Under the pieces are notes generated by a model. It ran no database searches, was not told where the DNA came from, and saw only the letters and a program-made list of their open reading frames with translations. Made by a program: the position numbers and the translations under genes. From Mycobacterium fragae (GTDB taxonomy: Bacteria; Actinomycetota; Actinomycetes; Mycobacteriales; Mycobacteriaceae), in contig NZ_LQOW01000031.1 in assembly GCF_002102185.1 (NCBI RefSeq), forward strand, positions 558,001 to 622,000: DNA of 64,000 nt, read 5' to 3'. Shown piece after piece: positions 55,264 through 63,394 of the stretch. Every line of letters begins with the position of its first letter. Position 1 is the first letter of the stretch.

Positions 55264-57264
55264 ATGATGCCTCCGCAGACCGGCGAAATCGTCGAACGGC
55301 CCGAAGATCTCACCGCCGCGTGGTTGACCGCGGCGATTCGCGCCGGAACCGTCACCTCGTTCACCGTCGAGCGCATCGGCACCGGGCAGATGAGCCAGTG
55401 CTACCGGGTTCTGCTGATCTATACCGACGGTGGCGGACCGGCGTCGGTGGTGCTGAAGGTGGCCGCCACCGACCCGGTCAGCCGGCAGACCGGAGTGAGT
55501 TTGGGTCTGTACGAGCGTGAAGTGGGCTTCTACCGCGATATCGCACCGCGCCTGCATGGACCGGTCGCACCGTGCTACCACGCCGCTTTCGACGCTTCTG
55601 CCGGTGTCTTCGATGTACTGCTCGGTGATGCCAATCCAGCGGTCGTCGGCGATGAAATCCGGGGCGCCACAGCCGCGCAGGCCCAGGTCGCCGTCACCGA
55701 GCTGGCCCGCCTGCACGGTCCGCTGCTCGGCGACACCACCCTTGCCGAGGCGCCATGGCTGCGCCGCGACGCCCCGATCAACCAGGCCCTGATCACCCAG
55801 CTGTATGCCGGATTCGTCGACCGCTACCGCGACCAGATCGCACCGCAGCACCGCGCGGTGTGCGAACGGCTCGTCGGTGGGTTCGATGCTTACCTGGCCG
55901 ACGAGGCCGCCGATTCCCGCCTGCACGGGCTGGTGCACGGCGATTATCGGTTGGACAACATGCTGTTCGGCGCTGCCGGCGCCGACCGTCCGCTGACAGT
56001 GGTGGACTGGCAGACGGTCACCTGGGGACCGGCGATGACCGATCTGGCCTACTTCCTCGGTTGCGCGCTGACTGTCGCGGACCGGCGCACGCGTTACGAC
56101 GTGCTGCTGCGGGCGTATCACGACGCGCTCGGGCCAGGCGCGCCGATCAGCCTTGCCGATGTTCGCGAAGGAGTGCGCCGACAGAGCTTCTTCGGTGTGA
56201 TGATGGCCATCGTTTCCTCGATGCTCGTGGAACGCACCGAACGCGGCGACGCCATGTTCATGACGATGCTGCAACGGCACTGCGAGCACGTGCTCGACAC
56301 CGACGCGCTCGCGATACTGGCCGCGCCGACTCCGGTCGAGGCGCTGCGGCCGTCACCAGAGGACGAGGGCGCACACCCCGCGACCGACGAGGCGCTGTGG
56401 AGCGAAAGCTGGTATGCCGACTTCGCCGATGCTGCAACGGGACTCGGCGGCTGGGCCCGACTGGGTCTGGTACCCAACCAGCACACAGCATGGTTGCACG
56501 CGCTGCTGTGCGGCCCGGATATGCCCACCATCGCAGTCGTCGACTTCGAGGTGCCGCTGCCTGCCGATCCTTGGACGGTGCGAACGGAAACAATCGATTT
56601 CACGCACTCGATTAGCGAGCCGCTCCACACGTACCGGATCCGTCTGCAGGGGCGCGGCCAGTCGTACGCCGAACCCGCCGCGCTTTTGCGCGGAGAACCG
56701 GGGGTGCCGGTCGAGGTGGGGTGGGATCTGGCGTGGGCCACCGACGGCGCGCCCTACCAGTACCGGCTGACCACGCGCTACGAGATACCTTGTGTCGTCT
56801 CCGGTTCCGTCTCCATCGACGGTGCTCGCCACACCGTCGACTCGGTGGCCGGCCAGCGCGACCACTCATGGGGAGTGCGGGACTGGTGGGGCATGGACTG
56901 GGTGTGGAGCGCATTGCATCTCGACGACGGGACCCACCTGCATTCCGTCGACTTACGAATTCCCGGCGTCCCGCCGGTCGGTATCGGCTACATCCAGGGC
57001 AGCGACCGCGAGGTCACCGAGCTGCGCACCGTCTCGGTCCGGGAAGTGTTCGACGCCAACGGGTTACCTGTGAACGCGACGCTGATGGTGGAGCCCGGCG
57101 GGATCACGGCGACGGTCGACGTGCGTGGACACGCACCGCTACGTCTGGTCGCTCCCGACGGGCGGGTAAGCCAATTCCCGCGCGTTTGGGCCACCGTCAG
57201 CACCGCCGACGGCCGCAGTGGGGTGGGCTGGTTGGAATGGAACCGCAATCAACTCCCGCAGTGA
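55264..57264 (+). CDS. Aminoglycoside-phosphotransferase-like kinase with C-terminal lipocalin-like domain
   Basis: 666 residues in two parts. The first 350 are an APH/choline-kinase fold: the catalytic loop is GLVHGDYRLDNM (Asp227) and the metal aspartate is in VVDWQTVTW (Asp248). The last 300 residues resemble the paired barrel domains of mycobacterial DUF7064/7065-type proteins, with motif GQRDHSWGVRDWWGMDW. The phosphate acceptor is unknown. ATG 55264 (a second ATG follows at once) lies 13 bases after the esterase; the stop overlaps the gluconokinase start (GTGA). I infer a catabolic or lipid-modifying role in this operon. Confidence 0.75.
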   Translation: MMPPQTGEIVERPEDLTAAWLTAAIRAGTVTSFTVERIGTGQMSQCYRVLLIYTDGGGPASVVLKVAATDPVSRQTGVSLGLYEREVGFYRDIAPRLHGPVAPCYHAAFDASAGVFDVLLGDANPAVVGDEIRGATAAQAQVAVTELARLHGPLLGDTTLAEAPWLRRDAPINQALITQLYAGFVDRYRDQIAPQHRAVCERLVGGFDAYLADEAADSRLHGLVHGDYRLDNMLFGAAGADRPLTVVDWQTVTWGPAMTDLAYFLGCALTVADRRTRYDVLLRAYHDALGPGAPISLADVREGVRRQSFFGVMMAIVSSMLVERTERGDAMFMTMLQRHCEHVLDTDALAILAAPTPVEALRPSPEDEGAHPATDEALWSESWYADFADAATGLGGWARLGLVPNQHTAWLHALLCGPDMPTIAVVDFEVPLPADPWTVRTETIDFTHSISEPLHTYRIRLQGRGQSYAEPAALLRGEPGVPVEVGWDLAWATDGAPYQYRLTTRYEIPCVVSGSVSIDGARHTVDSVAGQRDHSWGVRDWWGMDWVWSALHLDDGTHLHSVDLRIPGVPPVGIGYIQGSDREVTELRTVSVREVFDANGLPVNATLMVEPGGITATVDVRGHAPLRLVAPDGRVSQFPRVWATVSTADGRSGVGWLEWNRNQLPQ

Positions 57265-57761
57265 CTGGCCCGCTGCCACCGATCGTGGTCATGGGTGTGT
57301 CCGGATCGGGCAAATCGAAAGTGGGCGCGGCACTGGCACAACGCCTTCGAGTCCCGTTCGCCGACGCCGACGCCTTTCACCCGGAAGCCAACGTCGCCAA
57401 GATGGCCGCGGGTGAACCGCTTACCGATGACGACCGATATCCATGGCTGGAAGCCATCGGGGAGTGGCTGGCCCAGCACCGCGACGGCGGTGTCATCAGC
57501 TGCTCGGCGCTCAAACGCAAATACCGCGACCAGCTGCGCACGCATTGCTCGCGCATCGAGTTCTTGCACCTGAGCGGCTCGCCGGAACTGATCGGCCGGC
57601 GCACTGCCGCAAGATCGGGGCACTTCATGCCCGCGTCATTGCTGAAGTCGCAATTCGACACCTTGGAGCCGCTCGGAGCCGATGAGGAAGGGGTCACCAT
57701 CGACGTCGGCGACACCGTCGACGCGATCATCGAGAGCTTTCTGGCGCGGCGCCACCGATGA
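57261..57761 (+). CDS. gntK: Gluconokinase
   Basis: 166-residue small kinase that phosphorylates gluconate to 6-phosphogluconate with ATP. P-loop MGVSGSGKSKVG, then FADADAFHPEANVAKMAAG and the LTDDDRYPWL segment are diagnostic of thermoresistant gluconokinases; SCSALKRKYRDQLR follows. The start is GTG 57261, overlapping the TGA of the upstream gene (GTGA). Its stop is six bases from that of the convergent RDD gene. Confidence 0.92.
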   Translation: MTGPLPPIVVMGVSGSGKSKVGAALAQRLRVPFADADAFHPEANVAKMAAGEPLTDDDRYPWLEAIGEWLAQHRDGGVISCSALKRKYRDQLRTHCSRIEFLHLSGSPELIGRRTAARSGHFMPASLLKSQFDTLEPLGADEEGVTIDVGDTVDAIIESFLARRHR

Positions 57762-57767
57762 CGGGCG

Positions 57768-58268
57768 TCAGGCCCTGATCACCTGGGTGCCGCCGGCCAG
57801 CTCGTCATGCTTGCCCTGCTTGGTCGGGCTGGAGTTGATCGTCACCGCGATCACCACCATGGCGATGAACACCAGCAGGCCCCCGAAGTAGGGGATCACC
57901 GCGAACAGGGTGAACGCGTTGCGGATGGCCGACTGTTTGACGTCCGGCTTCGGTGCGCCGCCGGGGCCGCGGACCGCCAGGCCCAGCAGCTTCTTACCCG
58001 GGCTGGAGCCCTGCGTGACTTCGAAGAGCATGAAGTACCCGAACGTGAGAACGCCCGAGAACAATCCGGTCACCAGGAACCAGTAGTCGTTCTCCAGTAG
58101 GAACAGCGAGAGCAGGAACGCCACGATGTTGACGATGATGCCGTCGATGAGTCGGGCGAAAAACCGCACCCACCGCCCAGCGGGTCGCTGGCCAGGTGCC
58201 GAGGGGGACGGGTAGCCGGCGGGATACCCGTATTGCGGCGAGTTGGGATCGGCGGGATCTGTTGTCAT
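57768..58268 (-). CDS. RDD family membrane protein
   Basis: 166-residue membrane protein. A proline/glycine-rich, tyrosine-containing N-terminus (1-33) is followed by the RDD signature RFFARLIDGIIVN and three hydrophobic segments (about 42-60, 66-88, 118-145). The conserved GSSPGKKLLGL loop follows the second helix. RDD proteins are transporters or membrane anchors of mostly unknown role. ATG 58268 has GGGAG upstream. Divergent from the DUF2784 gene with about 96 bases between. Confidence 0.85.
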   Translation of the reverse strand: MTTDPADPNSPQYGYPAGYPSPSAPGQRPAGRWVRFFARLIDGIIVNIVAFLLSLFLLENDYWFLVTGLFSGVLTFGYFMLFEVTQGSSPGKKLLGLAVRGPGGAPKPDVKQSAIRNAFTLFAVIPYFGGLLVFIAMVVIAVTINSSPTKQGKHDELAGGTQVIRA

Positions 58269-58364
58269 CGGATTCGCTCCCGGCCACCTTGGTTGTTCGA
58301 CACGCTTTCGACACGCTTTAGCATAGTTAGCAATTCGGTGGTGCAAACCGACCTGGGACCGCGG

Positions 58365-58769
58365 ATGTACGAGATCGTGGTGGTGCTGGCAATAGCAGCC
58401 CATTTCGCATTCATCGCTTACGTGGTCGTCGGCGGGTTTGTCGCGCTGCGCTGGCGGCGCACCATCTGGTTGCACGTGCCTGCGGTGCTGTGGGGTGTCG
58501 CGATCACCGTCGAACATCTCGACTGCCCGTTGACCGGGTTGGAACGCTGGGGACGCGCGAATGCAGGGATGGCACCGCTGCCGTCAGAGGGATTTATCGC
58601 CCACTACATCACTGGCGTGCTCTATCCCGCCGGCTGGGCCGGCTCGGTGCCGCTGGTGGTGTTTGGGTTGGTGGCCGTGTCCTGGGCGCTATATGTGTGG
58701 AGCGGACGGCATCGCCGTCTGGCCGCGCCCGGTGTCGAGCGCCCGGTCAGCGCCAACGACGAGCTTTGA
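58365..58769 (+). CDS. DUF2784 family membrane protein
   Basis: 134 residues from ATG 58365; in-frame GTG codons at 58338 and 58341 could add 8-9 residues. Three hydrophobic segments: MYEIVVVLAIAAHFAFIAYV at the start, WLHVPAVLWGVAITVEHLDC, and WAGSVPLVVFGLVAVSWAL. The family pattern is DCPLTGLE with GFIAHYITGVLYP. A CATAGT hexamer at 58322-58327 could be the -10. Function unknown. The last 23 bases overlap the end of the convergent DoxX-type gene. Confidence 0.8.
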   Translation: MYEIVVVLAIAAHFAFIAYVVVGGFVALRWRRTIWLHVPAVLWGVAITVEHLDCPLTGLERWGRANAGMAPLPSEGFIAHYITGVLYPAGWAGSVPLVVFGLVAVSWALYVWSGRHRRLAAPGVERPVSANDEL

Positions 58770-59721
58770 CCCGTCCGCGCGCAGCCAGTTCGCCGCCGCG
58801 TTCGCGGGCGGTTTCGGCGAGTTCGGCGGCCAGTTCGGCGCTGCGCTCGCGGGCCCGTTCACCGAATTCACTGCCCCGTTCGCGGGCCGTTTCGGCGAGT
58901 TCGGCGGCCAGCTCGGCGCCACGTTCGCGAGCTCGTTCACCGAATTCACCACCGCGTTCGCGCGCAGTTTCGGCCAGCTCGGCGCCGCGTTCCCGCACCG
59001 TCTCCGCCAGCTGAGCGCCACGCTTACGTGCGCGCTTGCGTGCGGCCTCCACCACGGGCGCGCTCTTTTCCCCCGCAGTGCTGGCCAGCTCACCGCCGCG
59101 CTTGCGCGCGGCTTCGACCAGCGGTCCGCTCTTCTCGACCGCCGTGCTGGCCAGTTCGCGGCCGCGCTCGGCGCCCACTTGAAGTCCGCGCCCGATCTTT
59201 TCACCCAGTTCGGAATCCAGCAGGGCGCTGTCGGATCCAGCCCCCGGCAGTGCCGAGGCGACCGCCTCGGAGAGCCGGCCCGCGGCTCGTCGGCCACGCC
59301 AGCCCAGCGACGGCTTGCCCGCTGTGTCGGCGGACGCAATGATCAGCCCGCCCAGCAGGCTTAGGTCGGTGAAGAAGTCGCGGCGTTTCTGCGCTTTACG
59401 TTCCGGATCGCTTTCACTCCAGAACAGATGCGCTCCCAGGCTGCCCGGAATCACGGTCAACGCCAACGCTGCCGAGGCCACCCGCGGCAGTTTGCCAGTG
59501 GCGAGCAAGACACCGCCGCCGACTTGGACAGCCGCGTTCAGCCGCGCGGCCGTCTCCGGGTTGGCCGGAACGTTGGTTCCGATGGGCTCCGGCAGATTCC
59601 GCAACGCCGCTATGGTCGGCTCCGCCGCATCGGCGGTGACCCTGGGGTTTCGTAATGTCTCGACACCTTGGCCGATGAATACCGCGGACAACAGGGGACG
59701 GGCGATTCTGCGGATCAACAT
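58747..59721 (-). CDS. DoxX family protein with repetitive charged tail
   Basis: 324 residues from ATG 59721. The first 150 residues are a DoxX-type membrane domain (ARPLLSAVFIGQGVETLRNP, GGGVLLATGKLPRVAS, DFFTDLSLLGGLII). The rest is an unusually long helical tail of Arg/Glu/Ala repeats; a 26-residue unit (AETARERG...AELAAEL) occurs twice in tandem and a shortened third time. The tail resembles amphipathic or coiled-coil helices and would be cytosolic. It follows the DUF6328 gene by 49 bases on the same strand. Confidence 0.8.
   Translation of the reverse strand: MLIRRIARPLLSAVFIGQGVETLRNPRVTADAAEPTIAALRNLPEPIGTNVPANPETAARLNAAVQVGGGVLLATGKLPRVASAALALTVIPGSLGAHLFWSESDPERKAQKRRDFFTDLSLLGGLIIASADTAGKPSLGWRGRRAAGRLSEAVASALPGAGSDSALLDSELGEKIGRGLQVGAERGRELASTAVEKSGPLVEAARKRGGELASTAGEKSAPVVEAARKRARKRGAQLAETVRERGAELAETARERGGEFGERARERGAELAAELAETARERGSEFGERARERSAELAAELAETARERGGELAARGRVKARRWR
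58819..58974 (-). repeat. Two 78-base tandem repeats in the DoxX-type gene
   Basis: Units 58819-58896 and 58897-58974 are near-identical and encode 26 residues each; a partial third unit follows toward 58780. Related shorter repeats extend to about 59150. The unit length is a multiple of three, so copy number could vary without a frameshift. Confidence 0.75.
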
Positions 59722-59770
59722 GGGCGGTGTGTTCCCGGCCTGACCGGTGTGCAAACCGGCCCCGGCGCCG

Positions 59771-60283
59771 TTACTGTGCCGGTGGCGCTTCGTCTCGTAC
59801 CCACACCGGCAGTAACACCCAGAAACCGACCAGGGCCACGAACGCACAGCCCCCGGCGATGACGCCGGCCCCCAGGCCGGCGACCGCACCGAAAATGATC
59901 ACCGTCACGCCGGTTAGCGCCAGACCCAGTAGTAAGAGCCCGGCGTACGCGAAACGATGCGCGGCCGACACCAGCGACTGGAGTCGATGCCGTCGAAACA
60001 GCAAGCGGTGCATGCCGACCGGGGCCACCAACAGCACGGTGGCGCCGACCGAGCAGCCCACTGTCGCCAGATAGACCGCTCGCATGGGCATGCTCAGCAC
60101 GTCGAAGCGTTGCTGGAACGGCAGGGTCAACAGAAATCCGGTGAGCAGCTGGACGCCGGTTTGAACCACCCGCAATTCCTGCAGGATGCTGGCCCAATTG
60201 CGGTCCAATCGTTGGATTTCGGTTTCCGAGCGCGCCGCGCTGTCCCAACTTTGGTCACGCTCGGGGTGGTCGACGACGCCCAT
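59771..60283 (-). CDS. DUF6328 family membrane protein
   Basis: 170 residues. A charged N-terminus with SETEIQRLDRNWASILQELR precedes four hydrophobic segments (LLTGFLLTLPF, YLATVGCSVGATVLLVAP, FAYAGLLLLGLALTGVTVI and GVIAGGCAFVALVGFWVL). The 'LQELRVVQTGVQLLTGF' pattern is the family mark. Function unknown. ATG 60283 lies seven bases after the TetR stop, so TetR-DUF6328-DoxX is likely one operon. Confidence 0.83.
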   Translation of the reverse strand: MGVVDHPERDQSWDSAARSETEIQRLDRNWASILQELRVVQTGVQLLTGFLLTLPFQQRFDVLSMPMRAVYLATVGCSVGATVLLVAPVGMHRLLFRRHRLQSLVSAAHRFAYAGLLLLGLALTGVTVIIFGAVAGLGAGVIAGGCAFVALVGFWVLLPVWVRDEAPPAQ

Positions 60284-60290
60284 GGCGCGA

Positions 60291-60896
60291 TCATGCCAGG
60301 GCAGACGGTCTCTCGGTTAAAAGCAGGCGCGCCGATTTCTCGAGCCGGTCGGCGATCTGCGTGTACGAGGCATAGCCCATGCCCGCGCGCACCAGTGCCC
60401 CCGCGTACAGCAACTCCAGTGATTCGACGACGTCGGGAGCGCAGTCGGGGCCCAAGGCTGCGACGAGACGTTGATGAATCTCGCGGCCGATGCGCAACCG
60501 CAGATGATTGACCTCGGGATCCTTGCCCAGCAACGCGGTTGTCACCGCGCCGGCCAGCTCGGGCTCGTCGGCCACCAACAACGCGATGTGGCGCAGTACC
60601 GCGATGACCCGAACCGCCGGATCCGGAGAATCGTTGGGAGGGACGGGGCTGGACGCCAACCGTCGCCAGAAGACCTCGGCAACCAGGTGCTCTTTCGACG
60701 AGAAGTACGTGTAGGCGGTCGCCGCACCAACACCGGCCTCGGCGGCGACCATGCGAATCGTCAAGCCGGAGAAGCCCTCTCGGCTAAGTACCTCAATCGC
60801 GGCGTGGCCGAGCCGATCAACGGTATCGGCTTGCTTGGCGGTCAGTCGGCGTCTGGTTGATTCCCGAGCCACCGGGTCGGACACGTGTCTGGACAC
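60291..60896 (-). CDS. TetR family transcriptional regulator
   Basis: 201 residues. The N-terminal HTH is LTIRMVAAEAGVGAATAYTY followed by FSSKEHLVAEVFW, the typical TetR form; the C-terminal half is the ligand and dimer domain. GTG 60896 is used here; in-frame GTGs at 60884 and 60872 are alternatives. The palindrome GACACGTGTC at 60880-60889 lies over this start and may be its own operator, which would favour a later start. It is divergent from a methyltransferase gene (48 bases) and heads the DUF6328-DoxX operon. Confidence 0.88.
   Translation of the reverse strand: MSRHVSDPVARESTRRRLTAKQADTVDRLGHAAIEVLSREGFSGLTIRMVAAEAGVGAATAYTYFSSKEHLVAEVFWRRLASSPVPPNDSPDPAVRVIAVLRHIALLVADEPELAGAVTTALLGKDPEVNHLRLRIGREIHQRLVAALGPDCAPDVVESLELLYAGALVRAGMGYASYTQIADRLEKSARLLLTERPSALA
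60880..60896. promoter_or_regulatory. Possible TetR operator
   Basis: On the minus strand the bases read GTGTC-CA-GACAC-GTGTC: two overlapping inverted repeats sharing the middle half-site. It sits at the start of the TetR gene and within 65 bases of the divergent methyltransferase, a usual place for a TetR operator. Confidence 0.4.
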
Positions 60897-60944
60897 TACT
60901 ACAGCCGTGCAGGTGCAGCAACCGTGCTGTTACGGTTTCAGGTG

Positions 60945-61619
60945 ATGCCTGCTAGGTCCGAGTCCGCCGAGCGCACCGCGCGGTTATTCGAACTTGCCGA
61001 TCGTGTCACCGGATTCATGCCCGCCGATGAGGGCCGGGCGCTGCACGACGCCGCGCTGGCCTACTTCGATAACGGTGTGGGCGTAGAGATCGGGACGTAC
61101 TGCGGCAAGTCGACAGTGCTGCTGGGTGCGGCCGCGATTGCCCGGGACAGCGTGCTCTACACCGTCGACCACCACCATGGTTCCGAAGAGCATCAGCCCG
61201 GGTGGGAATACCACGATCCGTCGCTGGTCGACAAGGCCACCGGACGTTTCGACACCTTGCCCGTCTTACGGCGCACGCTCGACGATGCCGGCCTGGACGA
61301 CAACGTGGTGGCGGTGGTGGGCAAATCGACCGTGGTGGCCCGCGGCTGGCGCACTCAGCTGCAGCTGTTGTTCATCGACGGCGGGCACAGCGAGGCGGCC
61401 GCGCAGGCGGACTTCGACGGCTGGGCGCGATGGGTCAGCGTGGGTGGCGCGCTGATCATCCACGACGTCTTCCCCGACCCGCGCGACGGTGGGCAGGCGC
61501 CTTATCAGATCTATTGCCGCGCAGTGCAAAGCGGCGAGTTCGTGGAGAAATCCGTGAGCGGGTCGTTGCGGGTGCTGGAGCGAACCGCCGGCACGCCCGG
61601 CGCCATCAGCCCGAGCTGA
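60945..61619 (+). CDS. Class I SAM-dependent methyltransferase
   Basis: 224 residues of the Methyltransf_24 type. SAM motif GVEIGTYCGKSTVLLG, then VDHHHGSEEHQPGWEYHD and the LLFIDGGHSEAAAQADFDGW acidic loop typical of this group. The acceptor is unknown; relatives act on sugars or small molecules. ATG 60945 (or GTG 60942). A TACGGT hexamer at 60931-60936 suggests a very short or absent leader. The 3' end overlaps the convergent alpha-toroid gene by 14 bases. Confidence 0.82.
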   Translation: MPARSESAERTARLFELADRVTGFMPADEGRALHDAALAYFDNGVGVEIGTYCGKSTVLLGAAAIARDSVLYTVDHHHGSEEHQPGWEYHDPSLVDKATGRFDTLPVLRRTLDDAGLDDNVVAVVGKSTVVARGWRTQLQLLFIDGGHSEAAAQADFDGWARWVSVGGALIIHDVFPDPRDGGQAPYQIYCRAVQSGEFVEKSVSGSLRVLERTAGTPGAISPS

Positions 61620-62676
61620 TCGCGCATTCGCAGTCGTAGTCGCCCTCCAACCCGCGCGGCAGATCGTCTCCCCGGAAGATGCCGCTGCCCGCGGTGGTGC
61701 ACGACAGCGCGTCAGCCGCCAGAATCACGGCCGCTCCGGTCCAGGTGGTCCGTTCCACCGGCCAGCGCTTTCCGTCGCTGAATACCAGCCCGGTCCAATA
61801 GGAGCCGTCTTTCTCGCGCAAGTGCTGCATGGCGGCGAACTGCCGCAGCGCCGCGTGCCGGCTGCCCATCGCGTCGAGCGCCAACACCAATTCGCAAGTC
61901 TCCGCGCCGGTCACCCACGGCCGGTCGTCGACACACCGGATACCGAGCCCGTCGACGACGAAATCGCCCCACCGCTCGGCGATCCGGCTGCTCGCGGCGG
62001 GACCGCGAAGCGCGCCGCCCAGGATCGGGTAGTACCAGTCCATCGAGTGATGCGGCTTCTCGGTGAAGGCCGACGGGTGGGCGGTGATCGCGTGGCCCAG
62101 CCGGCCCAGGGCGACCTCCCACTCCGGTTGCGGCTCGTCGACGCAGTTCGCCAAGGCAAGCGCGCAGCGGATGCTGTGGAAAATGCTGGCACATCCGGTC
62201 AGCAGCGCCTCGGTAACCGGGCCGGAAGCGCCACGTGCCCAACAGATTTCACCGCCTGCAAGCTGCAACTCGAGCACGAAGTCGATCGCCGCGCGCACCG
62301 TCGGCCACATCGTGGCGGCAAACGTGTGATCACCGGTGACCAGCACATGGTGCCAGACTCCGACCGCGACGTAGGCGCAGAAATTGCTGTCACTGTTGGC
62401 GTCCTCGACGACTCCGGCACGCAGCTGGATCGGCCAGGAGCCGTCTGCGCGTTGTTGGTGCTGGCACCAGTCGAACGCACTGCGCGCCGGGCCGATCAAA
62501 CCCGCGGCGGTAAGCGCCATCGCGCATTCGACATGATCCCAGGGGTCGGTGTGCCCGCCTTCCGACCACGGGATCGCCCCGGACGGCTCTTGCAGGGCGG
62601 CAATCGATTCCGCCGTCTGCCGGCATTGTGAGGGCGAGAGGACGCCAGGGACGTCCGGTGCCTTAAACCAATTCAA
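61606..62676 (-). CDS. Alpha-toroid (prenyltransferase/terpene-cyclase-like) protein
   Basis: 356 residues. Aromatic- and His/Asp-rich alpha-helical repeats (IPWSEGGHTDPWDHVECAMAL, HQQRADGSWP, HHSMDWYYPILGGAL, DGSYWTGLV) fit the (alpha/alpha)6 barrel of squalene-cyclase-like or glycosidase-like proteins. The DxDD motif of squalene-hopene cyclases is absent, so it is not a normal cyclase. The start is set at TTG 62676, which overlaps the methyltransferase end by 14 bases; no ATG or GTG occurs before the conserved region. Clustered with a glycosyltransferase and two methyltransferases, so a role in a modified glycan is a reasonable guess. Confidence 0.65.
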   Translation of the reverse strand: MNWFKAPDVPGVLSPSQCRQTAESIAALQEPSGAIPWSEGGHTDPWDHVECAMALTAAGLIGPARSAFDWCQHQQRADGSWPIQLRAGVVEDANSDSNFCAYVAVGVWHHVLVTGDHTFAATMWPTVRAAIDFVLELQLAGGEICWARGASGPVTEALLTGCASIFHSIRCALALANCVDEPQPEWEVALGRLGHAITAHPSAFTEKPHHSMDWYYPILGGALRGPAASSRIAERWGDFVVDGLGIRCVDDRPWVTGAETCELVLALDAMGSRHAALRQFAAMQHLREKDGSYWTGLVFSDGKRWPVERTTWTGAAVILAADALSCTTAGSGIFRGDDLPRGLEGDYDCECAISSG

Positions 62677-63394
62677 CGGCGGGCACCGGTTTCTCGAAGT
62701 ACAGCGCGACGCTCTTGCCGACCATCGGGTTGAGGGTTGATTCGGCCAGCCGGGTGAGCCACGGCCGCTGCACCATGTCCCAGACCAGCATCCTATGGTA
62801 GGCGGCGACAGCGGGGTGTGTTGAGTTCGACACCCCGACAAGGCATTTCAACCACCAAAACGGTGTATGCAGCCCGTGGGCGTGATGGGCATGAGTGAAC
62901 GTCACTCCGGCGTTGGCGATTTTGGCACGCAGCCGGCTTGCCCGGTAAATCCGGATATGGCCGCCCTCGTTGCTGTGATAGTCATCGGATAGCAGCCAGC
63001 ACACCCGTTCGGGTAGCCAGCGGGGCACGCTGACCGCCAGCTTGCCGCCGACCTTGAGCACCCGAACCAGCTCGTCGATCACCGCGTCGTCCGCCGGAAC
63101 ATGTTCAAGGATCTCCGACGCGATCACGCAGTCGAATGTGCGGTCGGGATAGGGCAGCGCCAGCGCATCCCCGGCGACTGTCTCGGCGGTAGCCGAAGCC
63201 GGCGCCTCGCCGGTATCGGCCATGGCGCGCAACACGGTGTCGACATCGGCCAGCTCGGCGGCATTTTGATCGAACGCGACCACATCGGCACCCCGCCGGT
63301 ATGCCTCGAAGCTGTGCCGACCCGCGCCGCAGCCGACGTCGATGACCTTGGTGCCGGGACCGATACCCAGCCGGTCGAAGTCGACCGTCAGCAC
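62663..63394 (-). CDS. Class I SAM-dependent methyltransferase
   Basis: 243 residues. SAM-binding motif VIDVGCGAGRHSFEAYRRG, then FDCVIASEILEHVPADDAVI and a post-motif LAVSVPRWLPERVCWLL, as in Methyltransf_11/25 enzymes. The acceptor is unknown. GTG 63394 overlaps the glycosyltransferase stop by seven bases; its stop lies within the start of the alpha-toroid gene. The three genes are therefore one tightly coupled operon. Confidence 0.87.
   Translation of the reverse strand: MLTVDFDRLGIGPGTKVIDVGCGAGRHSFEAYRRGADVVAFDQNAAELADVDTVLRAMADTGEAPASATAETVAGDALALPYPDRTFDCVIASEILEHVPADDAVIDELVRVLKVGGKLAVSVPRWLPERVCWLLSDDYHSNEGGHIRIYRASRLRAKIANAGVTFTHAHHAHGLHTPFWWLKCLVGVSNSTHPAVAAYHRMLVWDMVQRPWLTRLAESTLNPMVGKSVALYFEKPVPAVELV

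Noticed and set aside
58780..59150. CRISPR-like direct repeats
   Set aside because: The repeats are contiguous, lack spacers, and lie within an intact coding frame.
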